Of a stretch of 5,668 nt of DNA, positions 1-4,743 are shown one piece after another. The stretch lies in the NCBI GenBank assembly GCA_903888655.1, contig CAISUR010000096.1, positions 1 to 5,668 of the forward strand, read 5' to 3'. Positions within the stretch are counted from its first letter, which is position 1. Each line of letters begins with the position of its first letter. The notes under the pieces are model-generated. The model did not search any database, had not been told where the DNA came from, and saw nothing but the letters and a program-made list of their open reading frames with translations. The translations under genes were made by a program, and so were the position numbers. This stretch comes from an uncultured Bacteroidota bacterium (lineage in GTDB: Bacteria > Bacteroidota > Bacteroidia > Flavobacteriales > Flavobacteriaceae).

Positions 1-1
1 G

Positions 2-1474
2 CTTTTTTCATCTTATACTGTTATTGGATTTAATTTTGATAAGTTAGAAGAATATGATAATGCTTTAAAATATTATCAATTAGCAAATAACATTTTGATT
101 GTTTTAAAAAAAAACGATGCTGATTTTGATAAAAAAAATGATTATTCTGTGTCCTCTGCACTAAACTTATCTAATGTTTATGTTAAACTAGGTCAGTACA
201 AAAAAGCTATTCAAGAATTGAATGGAGTAAACACAAAATTTTTGAAATTAAATTATTCTAATGATTATGCCTCAATAATTGGTAATAGAGGTTATACTAA
301 AATGAAAAGTGGTGATTTAAAGGGTTGTATTTCTTTATTTAGAGAATCGCTACAATTAGCTAAAAAAGGAAATTTTCAAAATATTATGCTATATCAGTAT
401 TTAAATTTTGGAGAATATTATCTCGTTACAAAAAACAATATTGAATCGACTCGTTATTTAAAAGAATCTTTGCGTCTTGCACAAAAAATCAAAGCAACTG
501 ATGAAATTAAGATTGCTTTACGATTTTTGGCACAAGCCGACCCTAAAAATGGTGTTTATTATGATGAACGTTATATTGCTGTAAATGATAGTTTGAATAA
601 ATTACAACGTAAGAGTAGGGATAAATTTGCTCGAATTGAATACGAAACTTCTGTAGTTGAGGATGCCAATAAAGTTTTGACCAAGAAAAATTTGTATTTA
701 CTAGTTGGTTCTTTGTTTTTTATTTTAGTATTGGCAGGTGCATTAATTTATAGGTACATAAAAAGTCAAAAAAATGAAATTGCTTATCGAAAGCAGCAAC
801 AAAATGCCGAGGAAGAGATTTTTGAGTTGTTAAAAGACTATCAGATTAAATTGAGTGAGGCAAAAGAAAAGGAACAGAATCGGATTTCAAAAGAGTTGCA
901 TGATAGTGTGATGAACAAATTATATGGTGTTCGATTGCAATTGGGAATTTTGAATGATAGTAATGTAAAAGAGGTTAAGGAAAAACGTCTTGATTATGTT
1001 GATGCGTTACAAGAAATTGAACAGGAAATTAGAATTATCTCTCATGATTTGCATACAGATGTCATTGCTGCTCATTTTGATTATGTTAGTTTGTTGTCTA
1101 GTTTGACTTTGCAGCATGATGGCATTGGAGGTACTCGTTTTACTTTTAGTAGTGATGCCACTATTGATTGGGATGCGGAAAGTAGTTTGGTTAAAATTAC
1201 TATTTATAGAATTGTTCAAGAAGCATTGTCTAATGTCATCAAATATGCTGGGGCAAATCAATGTGAAGTTAAAATTTCGTTGAAAAAGAATGGAGGACTT
1301 CGTTTGGTCATAGCAGATGATGGTAAGGGCTTTGATGCTAAAAATAGTACTAACAAAGGTATTGGTTTAAAAAACATGAAGGAACGTGCTAAAACTATTG
1401 ATGCAACTTTTTCATTTACAAGTGTTGTTGGAAAAGGAACTAGCATAACGGTTATATTTGGAAGTAACGTATAA
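2..1474 (+). CDS. TPR-containing sensor histidine kinase (HisKA_3/HATPase), 5' partial
   Basis: This is a membrane-bound two-component sensor kinase that would autophosphorylate on His and pass the phosphate to a response regulator. The frame is open from base 2 with no in-frame stop. TPR-like sequence (LEEYDNALKYYQLANNI) is encoded at about 44-94, so the TTG at 95 is not the real start and the N-terminus lies outside the window. Further TPR-like helix pairs are encoded at about 155-245, 266-370 and 386-490. One membrane helix follows (about 692-757), then a charged coiled coil (about 760-870). The HisKA_3 box RISKELHDS has its phospho-acceptor His codon at 899-901. The HATPase domain has an N box (QEALSNVIKYA, Asn codon 1232-1234), G1 (DDGKGF, 1316-1333) and G2 (GIGLKNM, from 1358). 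All key residues are present. The architecture is common in Bacteroidota, where such kinases usually pair with a NarL/LuxR-type regulator. None is seen here and it may lie upstream. The signal sensed is unknown. Confidence 0.93.
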   Translation, partial: LFSSYTVIGFNFDKLEEYDNALKYYQLANNILIVLKKNDADFDKKNDYSVSSALNLSNVYVKLGQYKKAIQELNGVNTKFLKLNYSNDYASIIGNRGYTKMKSGDLKGCISLFRESLQLAKKGNFQNIMLYQYLNFGEYYLVTKNNIESTRYLKESLRLAQKIKATDEIKIALRFLAQADPKNGVYYDERYIAVNDSLNKLQRKSRDKFARIEYETSVVEDANKVLTKKNLYLLVGSLFFILVLAGALIYRYIKSQKNEIAYRKQQQNAEEEIFELLKDYQIKLSEAKEKEQNRISKELHDSVMNKLYGVRLQLGILNDSNVKEVKEKRLDYVDALQEIEQEIRIISHDLHTDVIAAHFDYVSLLSSLTLQHDGIGGTRFTFSSDATIDWDAESSLVKITIYRIVQEALSNVIKYAGANQCEVKISLKKNGGLRLVIADDGKGFDAKNSTNKGIGLKNMKERAKTIDATFSFTSVVGKGTSITVIFGSNV

Positions 1475-1491
1475 ATCAGAGTAAACAATAA

Positions 1492-1518
1492 CTTTAATTT
1501 AATCCCCTTTAAATAAAG
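1492..1518. terminator. Possible bidirectional terminator hairpin between convergent genes
   Basis: An AT-rich inverted repeat lies in the 73-nt gap between the converging kinase gene and the FWxWF gene. The left arm 1492-1502 pairs with 1509-1518 over 10 bp with one bulged A (1497), around the loop TCCCCT. The position suits a shared terminator. The stem is weak, being nearly all A-T, and no long U-tract follows on either strand, so this is a tentative call. Confidence 0.3.
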
Positions 1519-1547
1519 AAGAAAACACCTAAATTATTCTTTAAAAT

Positions 1548-2201
1548 CTATACTAATATCGTTTTTTGCTTTGAGTTTATTTTGTATAGGTACTCTATAT
1601 ATTCAGGGAGCTCAATCAGACTTAAAAGACCAAGAGTTGCATCGGGTAATTGGAGAAAATTAATATTCTTGATGTGTTTTTTAAACGCTATTTCGCCGAT
1701 TACCTGCATTACTAAATATTTTAAATCAATTTCTATTTCGTGAAAATCTTTGATTCTATCGTGGACAGGTATATAGACATTAATTTTTAGTTGTTTGGAC
1801 GTAATGTTGTAATCCATTAAAGCCATATAAATTTGGCTAATTTTTATTTTATAATTTTTGAAAATATAGGATTTGTCTTTGCCTTCAAGGTAAGGTTTTT
1901 TGTTAAGAATTGGCTTTATGAATGCCTGTGCCATGAAATATTGCAACTTTGGAGCTTGGTCTTCTAAAGCTATGATTTTCGGAAATAGTTTTTGGTGGCC
2001 ATCCGCAGTGAAAATGATGGTGTATTTTTCTTGGTTGTTTGATGGACTAATGATTATAAAACTGATTTTTTTTGAAATGTATTGATAATTTCTGTTGAGG
2101 TGGAGGAATACTTCTTTGGTTTTTATTCCTGATGCTACAGCATTTTTGATTGCTTCTTCGTTGTCTTGGAACCAGGTCCAGAATGAGGTTATTTGTTTCA
2201 T
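1548..2201 (-). CDS. Uncharacterised FWxWF-type protein, 217 aa
   Basis: The start is ATG at 2201-2199, with an in-frame stop 21 nt upstream at 2222-2220, so the start is well bounded. The stop is TAG. The protein begins with an aromatic block, FWTWFQDNEE (residues 7-16). It then has a predicted alternating helix and strand region containing IIFTADGHQKLFP (62-74) and a QAPKLQYFMAQAF block (82-94). From memory, this FWxWF, then TADG, then AP-L...AF order matches a family of uncharacterised Bacteroidota and proteobacterial proteins with no known function. That assignment is recollection, not a search. There is no signal peptide, membrane segment or recognisable catalytic motif, so it is probably cytosolic. 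It is the last gene of the minus-strand series, 79 nt after the AAA+ gene, and converges on the kinase gene. It could be element cargo or a chromosomal neighbour. Confidence 0.72.
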   Translation of the reverse strand: MKQITSFWTWFQDNEEAIKNAVASGIKTKEVFLHLNRNYQYISKKISFIIISPSNNQEKYTIIFTADGHQKLFPKIIALEDQAPKLQYFMAQAFIKPILNKKPYLEGKDKSYIFKNYKIKISQIYMALMDYNITSKQLKINVYIPVHDRIKDFHEIEIDLKYLVMQVIGEIAFKKHIKNINFLQLPDATLGLLSLIELPEYIEYLYKINSKQKTILV

Positions 2202-2209
2202 GGAGGAGG

Positions 2210-2249
2210 GTTTAAAAGTTTAAGAGTTTATAGGTTTATAAGTTTATAG
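2210..2249. repeat. 8-bp tandem repeat, 5 units (GTTTATAR-type)
   Basis: Five consecutive 8-nt units start at 2210, 2218, 2226, 2234 and 2242: GTTTAAAA, GTTTAAGA, GTTTATAG, GTTTATAA and GTTTATAG. The array lies 8 bp upstream of the FWxWF start codon, in its leader. The unit length and AT-richness suggest a slippage-type microsatellite. No promoter motif could be separated from it. Confidence 0.85.
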
Positions 2250-2254
2250 AATAG

Positions 2255-2275
2255 AATCTGAAACGAGTTCAGGTT
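2255..2275. repeat. Short palindromic repeat after the AAA+ gene (hairpin)
   Basis: The arms AATCTGAA (2255-2262) and TTCAGGTT (2268-2275) surround the 5-nt loop ACGAG. The stem is 8 bp including one G-T pair. It begins 5 nt past the stop codon of the minus-strand AAA+ gene. It is the same element as the compound palindrome at 3112-3180. It may act as a transcription terminator or 3'-end stabiliser, but no U-tract follows it in the direction of the AAA+ transcript. Confidence 0.7.
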
Positions 2276-2280
2276 GAAAG

Positions 2281-2904
2281 TTAGCGTTTGTCTTTAGTTA
2301 TTGGGTTGAATGCAATAAGGTTCAGCATTTGTCTTAGTCGTGAGCGGACACGATTGCCATAAGCTGCTTCAATTTCAGAAGCGGAAAGGTTGGTCGTGAT
2401 GTGGGTTTGGAATTTTTTGGTTGTGAAAATGTCATATCGGGATAATAGAATTTCTGCCATAACATTACATTCGTTGCCGAAGTATTTTAGGTTGTTTTCT
2501 GTTCCTAAATCGTCGAAGCAAATTGTTTTTACTTCTGACTGGTAGAGTTTGCCAATGCTGTATTTATGAATGATTTGGTAGCCGTCTTGGATGAATTCAA
2601 AGCTGATTTCTCGACAAGATTTTACAAAATATTTATGTTCGGTGGGTGTTATGTATTTCATCAAATTCATGAGTGATGTTTTTCCGCAGCCAATTGGACC
2701 GGATAGCAAAATTCCCTTATTAAGATTGATTCCGACTTGAATGCACGTTGGCTCGTCCTTTAAAAAATAAGCAATGAGTTTGTACACAATTGGGTAATCA
2801 GTTTCTATTATTTTGAAATGATTGCCGTATAGTTCGATGCCTTTTTGTTCTAGCCAATTGATTACTTCGGTGTAACTGTAGTGTGATTTTATATTTTCAT
2901 TCAT
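2281..2904 (-). CDS. DnaC-like AAA+ ATPase (putative helicase loader)
   Basis: This is a 207-aa P-loop ATPase of the DnaC/IstB type, likely cytosolic and acting in DNA replication. Walker A is GPIGCGKTS (residues 69-77) and Walker B is ICFDDLG (128-134). The sensor-1-like stretch is THITTNLS (167-174), followed by YGNRVRSRLRQM (182-193), where the arginine finger of DnaC-like loaders is expected. All ATPase residues are present. The N-terminus (1-60) is short and may be the partner-binding part. The start ATG (2904-2902) is preceded by an A-rich leader with no Shine-Dalgarno, as usual in this phylum. The gene lies 273 nt downstream of the winged-helix initiator-like gene on the same strand. 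That pairing suggests the initiator recruits this ATPase to load the replicative helicase. An IstB role is less likely because no IstA transposase is adjacent. Confidence 0.92.
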   Translation of the reverse strand: MNENIKSHYSYTEVINWLEQKGIELYGNHFKIIETDYPIVYKLIAYFLKDEPTCIQVGINLNKGILLSGPIGCGKTSLMNLMKYITPTEHKYFVKSCREISFEFIQDGYQIIHKYSIGKLYQSEVKTICFDDLGTENNLKYFGNECNVMAEILLSRYDIFTTKKFQTHITTNLSASEIEAAYGNRVRSRLRQMLNLIAFNPITKDKR

Positions 2905-3111
2905 TGGGTTACTTTTTGCTCGCTAAAGCGATGTTTTTGGAACACTGATTAAACAGATTGAACGGATTTGAACGGATTTTTTAATTTTAACCACATAGAG
3001 ACATAGATTTTATAGTTTCTTTGGATTGAGTTGAGGCGCTTCGCTTTGGATAGATTTCATAGTTTTGACCGCAAATTCTACAAAGATTTGAGTAAGGTTC
3101 GGCAAAGGATG
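2905..3111. other. Intergenic mosaic of degenerate dispersed-type repeats
   Basis: This stretch has no credible gene. It starts with a small perfect inverted repeat (TCGCT and AGCGA, 2920-2931). A run with GATT every 9-10 nt follows (2947, 2956, 2965, 2975), with units like GATTGAACG. Next is a CACATAGAGACATAGATTT stretch (2993-3010) and then a TTGACCGCAAATTCTACAAA stretch (from about 3065). From memory, these three resemble repeats scattered between genes in Flavobacterium genomes. No promoter matching the Bacteroidota TTG/TAnnTTTG consensus could be found for the AAA+ gene. Confidence 0.6.
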
Positions 3112-3180
3112 AGATACTGAAACAAGAGAACCTGAAACGAGAGAACCTGAAACAAGTTCAGGTTAAACAAGTTCAGGTTA
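3112..3180. repeat. Compound palindrome in 15-nt register (nested hairpin)
   Basis: Four 15-nt units and a 9-nt remnant run without a break from 3112, 3127, 3142, 3157 and 3172. The first three have the form AGAACCTGAAACRAG and the last two begin TTCAGGTTA. The inner hairpin has arms 3144-3151 (AACCTGAA) and 3157-3164 (TTCAGGTT) with loop ACAAG. An outer pair of the same arms (3129-3136 and 3172-3179) is separated from it by two matching 7-nt internal strands. The right end overlaps the TAA stop (3180-3178) of the initiator-like gene. Confidence 0.88.
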
Positions 3181-4152
3181 AAGCGGCTCTGAATAGTCTT
3201 TTTCTGTCGTTGTGTTGAGGTTTTTTGCTCGGTTGGACTGTTGTGTGTTTTGAATAAAATTTTGTGCGTTAATCATCCAATTTTGTGCTGCAGCTTTCCA
3301 ATTAACCATTACCGCCTTCCCTCCTACTAGCCATCCCACACTTGAAAAGTAATTGAAGAATTTTTGCGCTTCAATTTCTGGTAAGTTGTTTTCTTGGAAA
3401 TAGGTTTTAACTTGTTCGATTGTTGGCTTCTCGACTTCGACCGAAATGTCAAATCCATTATTCTCAACTGTCTTTTTTTTACGCAACTTTTTTTCTTTTT
3501 GAGTTGCCTCGACTGCGCTCGGCATGACAACATCATATTTAAACATTTCTTCTTTTTCTTTTTTCGCGGAACTTTTTTCTTTTTCTTCAGTTTCATTTTT
3601 CAAATGCTTCGCCAGTTCGAGCATAGCTCTCGTGTCTGAATTATTTATTTCTTCAAAATTTTTTGCTTGCTTTTCCAAGTTTGAAATGTTTTTTTTGTTT
3701 AAATTGTTTGTATTGTTTATATAGTTTATAGAAGGTACTAATGCTTGTTCAGTACCAGTCCCACTACTAGTACAAGACTTGTTCAAAGCTTGTTCATTAA
3801 CAAGTTCAAAAACAAGTTCATTTTTTGGTTCTCTTTCTGATTTAAGAGCTGGCTTTAAATCATCAGAAAAGTTGAATAAAATGACGTGACTCCCTTTGAA
3901 TGGATTGAAGGATGGTTCATAATTTATATACCCTTGGCTATGCAAATTTTTTAGACACTTATGATAGGTTGCTTTAGAACTGATTTTACTTATTCGCATT
4001 ACCTCATCACGATTGATACTAATTGGGTTTTTGAATCGGTTGCAGTTCCAGAATTGGAATAAGGCTATGTAGAGACTGACGTGCGTTGGATTGAGGGTTT
4101 TGTCGATGGCTACTTTTTCGAAGAAGCCAGTTAGGTGTTTTATGTAGTTCAT
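3178..4152 (-). CDS. Winged-helix replication-initiator/replisome-organiser-like protein, 324 aa
   Basis: The start is ATG at 4152-4150 behind an A-rich leader, with no Shine-Dalgarno. The N-terminal domain (about 1-100) looks like a winged helix, with NPTHVSLYIALFQFW (21-35) and a probable recognition region SKISSKATYHKCLKNL (55-70) followed by a GYINYEP wing. A low-complexity Asn-, Lys- and Glu-rich linker spans about 105-240. The C-terminal block has PTIEQVKTYFQENNLP (243-258) and GWLVGGKAVMVNWKAAAQNW (273-292), the FxxYF...GW...G...NWKAAAxNW pattern seen in phage and element replisome-organiser proteins. These features and the neighbouring DnaC-like gene suggest a DnaD-like role: bind the origin and recruit the loader. 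A transcription regulator is an alternative. Residues 207-217 (DVVMPSAVEAT) are mainly encoded by a dispersed-type palindromic repeat inside the linker. The stop codon overlaps the compound palindrome downstream. Confidence 0.85.
   Translation of the reverse strand: MNYIKHLTGFFEKVAIDKTLNPTHVSLYIALFQFWNCNRFKNPISINRDEVMRISKISSKATYHKCLKNLHSQGYINYEPSFNPFKGSHVILFNFSDDLKPALKSEREPKNELVFELVNEQALNKSCTSSGTGTEQALVPSINYINNTNNLNKKNISNLEKQAKNFEEINNSDTRAMLELAKHLKNETEEKEKSSAKKEKEEMFKYDVVMPSAVEATQKEKKLRKKKTVENNGFDISVEVEKPTIEQVKTYFQENNLPEIEAQKFFNYFSSVGWLVGGKAVMVNWKAAAQNWMINAQNFIQNTQQSNRAKNLNTTTEKDYSEPL
3505..3529. repeat. Intragenic palindromic repeat inserted in frame in the initiator-like gene
   Basis: This 25-bp stretch carries the core TCGACTGCGCTCGGCATGAC. 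From memory, it matches the TCGACTGCGCTC...GATGAC type of short palindromic repeat scattered in many bacterial genomes, including Bacteroidota. Outer TGC and GCA arms and inner CGA and TCG arms form an imperfect stem with a 2-nt bulge. It is G+C-rich against an AT-rich gene. On the coding strand it reads VMPSAVEA in frame, within the Lys/Glu-rich linker, so the gene stays open. Confidence 0.65.
3743..3820. repeat. Cluster of CTTGTTCA and AACAAGTTCA words inside the initiator-like gene
   Basis: CTTGTTCA occurs at 3744-3751, 3778-3785 and 3789-3796. AACAAGTTCA occurs at 3799-3808 and 3811-3820, 12 nt apart. CTTGTT (3789-3794) and AACAAG (3799-3804) form a 6-bp hairpin with a 4-nt loop. The 10-mer AACAAGTTCA also occurs twice in the compound palindrome (3151-3160 and 3166-3175). 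The stretch encodes a repetitive ELV/EQAL segment of the linker, so protein-level repetition may explain part of it. Confidence 0.6.
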
Positions 4153-4156
4153 TTTT

Positions 4157-4198
4157 TTAGTGGTTAGTCTTTAGTAATTAGTCCTTAGTGATTAGTCC
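4157..4198. repeat. 14-bp tandem repeat, 3 units, just upstream of the initiator-like gene
   Basis: Three adjacent 14-nt units start at 4157, 4171 and 4185: TTAGTGGTTAGTCT, TTAGTAATTAGTCC and TTAGTGATTAGTCC. Each unit contains TTAG twice, giving an internal half-period. The array begins 5 nt upstream of the initiator-like gene's ATG and fills its leader. It could be iteron- or operator-like, or a simple slippage repeat. Similar TTAGTGATTAG runs occur between genes in flavobacteria, as far as I recall. Confidence 0.85.
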
Positions 4199-4264
4199 TC
4201 AGCCCTTTGTACTTTGGGAGTAGTTAAGAATAATCGCATAAAGCGCGAGGTTTACATAGAAAAC

Positions 4265-4603
4265 TTACTTGAAGAGCGTTGGTAAAGCATTTATCTTGTT
4301 GTTGTTTAGGAGTTTTTCAATAGCAGAATTATCGTAGTACATAATTCCCCCTATTTTGGTGTAGGTGAGTGTTCCTTTGATGCGGAGATTTTGTAAAGTA
4401 CCAGAAGAAATGTTTAAAAGTTTGCGGACTTCATTGGATTTGAGCCACTGCTTGGTTTGTTGTGGTTTGGATTGAAGGATTTCTTTTAAATCATTCACAA
4501 GAAGACTTCTGAATTCATTTAGGTCTTCCCGGGTGATTAATTGCTCGCGATACATTCGATTGTTATTCGCAGAGTTCGCTAACCTGTCGGTTTCAATTGC
4601 CAT
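4265..4603 (-). CDS. Excisionase-like helix-turn-helix (HTH_17) DNA-binding protein, 112 aa
   Basis: This is a small cytosolic DNA-binding protein. The N-terminal half (residues 18-50) is charged and probably helical. The C-terminal half carries the HTH_17/MerR-like fold: WLKSNEVRKLLNISSGTLQNLRIKG (53-77), then a GGIMYYDNSAIEKLL wing and helix (85-99). Such proteins in Bacteroidota integrative elements act as excisionases (Xis-type) or regulators. I chose ATG at 4603-4601. The frame extends to a GTG at 4687-4685, but that would translate the G/C-rich palindrome into GGCTTPTTG and lie inside it. No Shine-Dalgarno is visible and no convincing TAnnTTTG box was found. The gene lies 140 nt downstream of the RteC-family gene and 112 nt before the initiator-like gene, on the same strand. 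By analogy with CTnDOT, RteC may control it. Whether it drives excision or regulates the genes downstream cannot be told. Confidence 0.9.
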   Translation of the reverse strand: MAIETDRLANSANNNRMYREQLITREDLNEFRSLLVNDLKEILQSKPQQTKQWLKSNEVRKLLNISSGTLQNLRIKGTLTYTKIGGIMYYDNSAIEKLLNNNKINALPTLFK

Positions 4604-4661
4604 AATAAAGGTTTTAAATTGTTTATTGGGCAAATTGAAGTAATAAAACAATATCAAACCA

Positions 4662-4694
4662 GTTGTGGGGGTTGTGCAACCCCCCACAACCCCC
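4662..4694. promoter_or_regulatory. G/C-rich inverted repeat with two alternative hairpins, candidate operator
   Basis: GTTGTGGGGGTT (4662-4673) pairs with 4678-4690, leaving one extra C and the loop GTGC. Alternatively, GGGGGTTGTG (4667-4676) pairs perfectly over 10 bp with CACAACCCCC (4685-4694) around an 8-nt loop. The two folds share bases and exclude each other. The site lies between the RteC-family gene and the HTH gene, about 58 nt upstream of the HTH start. It could be an RteC-type operator, an attenuator or a DNA-processing site. It stands out sharply from the AT-rich surroundings. Confidence 0.6.
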
Positions 4695-4743
4695 TAGTAA
4701 AATCAATACTTGACGTTCAAAATATTTTTTGTAGTACTATGAT

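Noticed and set aside
1007..1488. Two minus-strand open frames antisense to the kinase gene
   Set aside because: They lie wholly or almost wholly over the conserved HisKA_3 and HATPase coding sequence and encode no recognisable domain, so they are shadows of the real gene.
1900..2085. 61-codon plus-strand frame antisense to the FWxWF gene
   Set aside because: It is short, has no recognisable domain and lies entirely over a better-supported gene.
2281..2904. IstB subunit of an IS21-type insertion sequence
   Set aside because: The AAA+ fold is similar, but there is no IstA-like transposase gene and no terminal inverted repeats. The neighbour is a replication-initiator-like gene, so a DnaC-like role fits better.
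3112..3180. CRISPR array
   Set aside because: The 15-nt units are contiguous with no spacers, they invert halfway and no cas gene is present.
3473..3481. T-run as a transcription terminator
   Set aside because: It lies inside the Lys-rich coding linker of the initiator-like gene and has no GC-rich stem before it.
3327..3724. Open frames on both strands over the initiator-like gene (Phe-rich and Lys-rich products)
   Set aside because: They are by-products of the A/T-rich Lys-coding linker read in other frames and the products are low-complexity.
4631..4660. Bacteroidota-type promoter (TTG and TAnnTTTG) for the HTH gene
   Set aside because: The best candidate on the minus strand, TCAATTTG, has a mismatch in the conserved TA and its nearest upstream TTG copies are at too short a spacing.
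4604..4687. N-terminal extension of the HTH protein to a GTG at 4687
   Set aside because: The extension translates the G/C-rich palindrome, starts with a non-ATG codon inside the hairpin and adds an atypical Gly/Cys/Thr/Pro stretch. The ATG at 4603 fits the family length better.
4662..4694. G-quadruplex
   Set aside because: Only two G-runs occur on the minus strand and one on the plus strand, short of the four needed for an intramolecular quadruplex. Hairpins explain the sequence.
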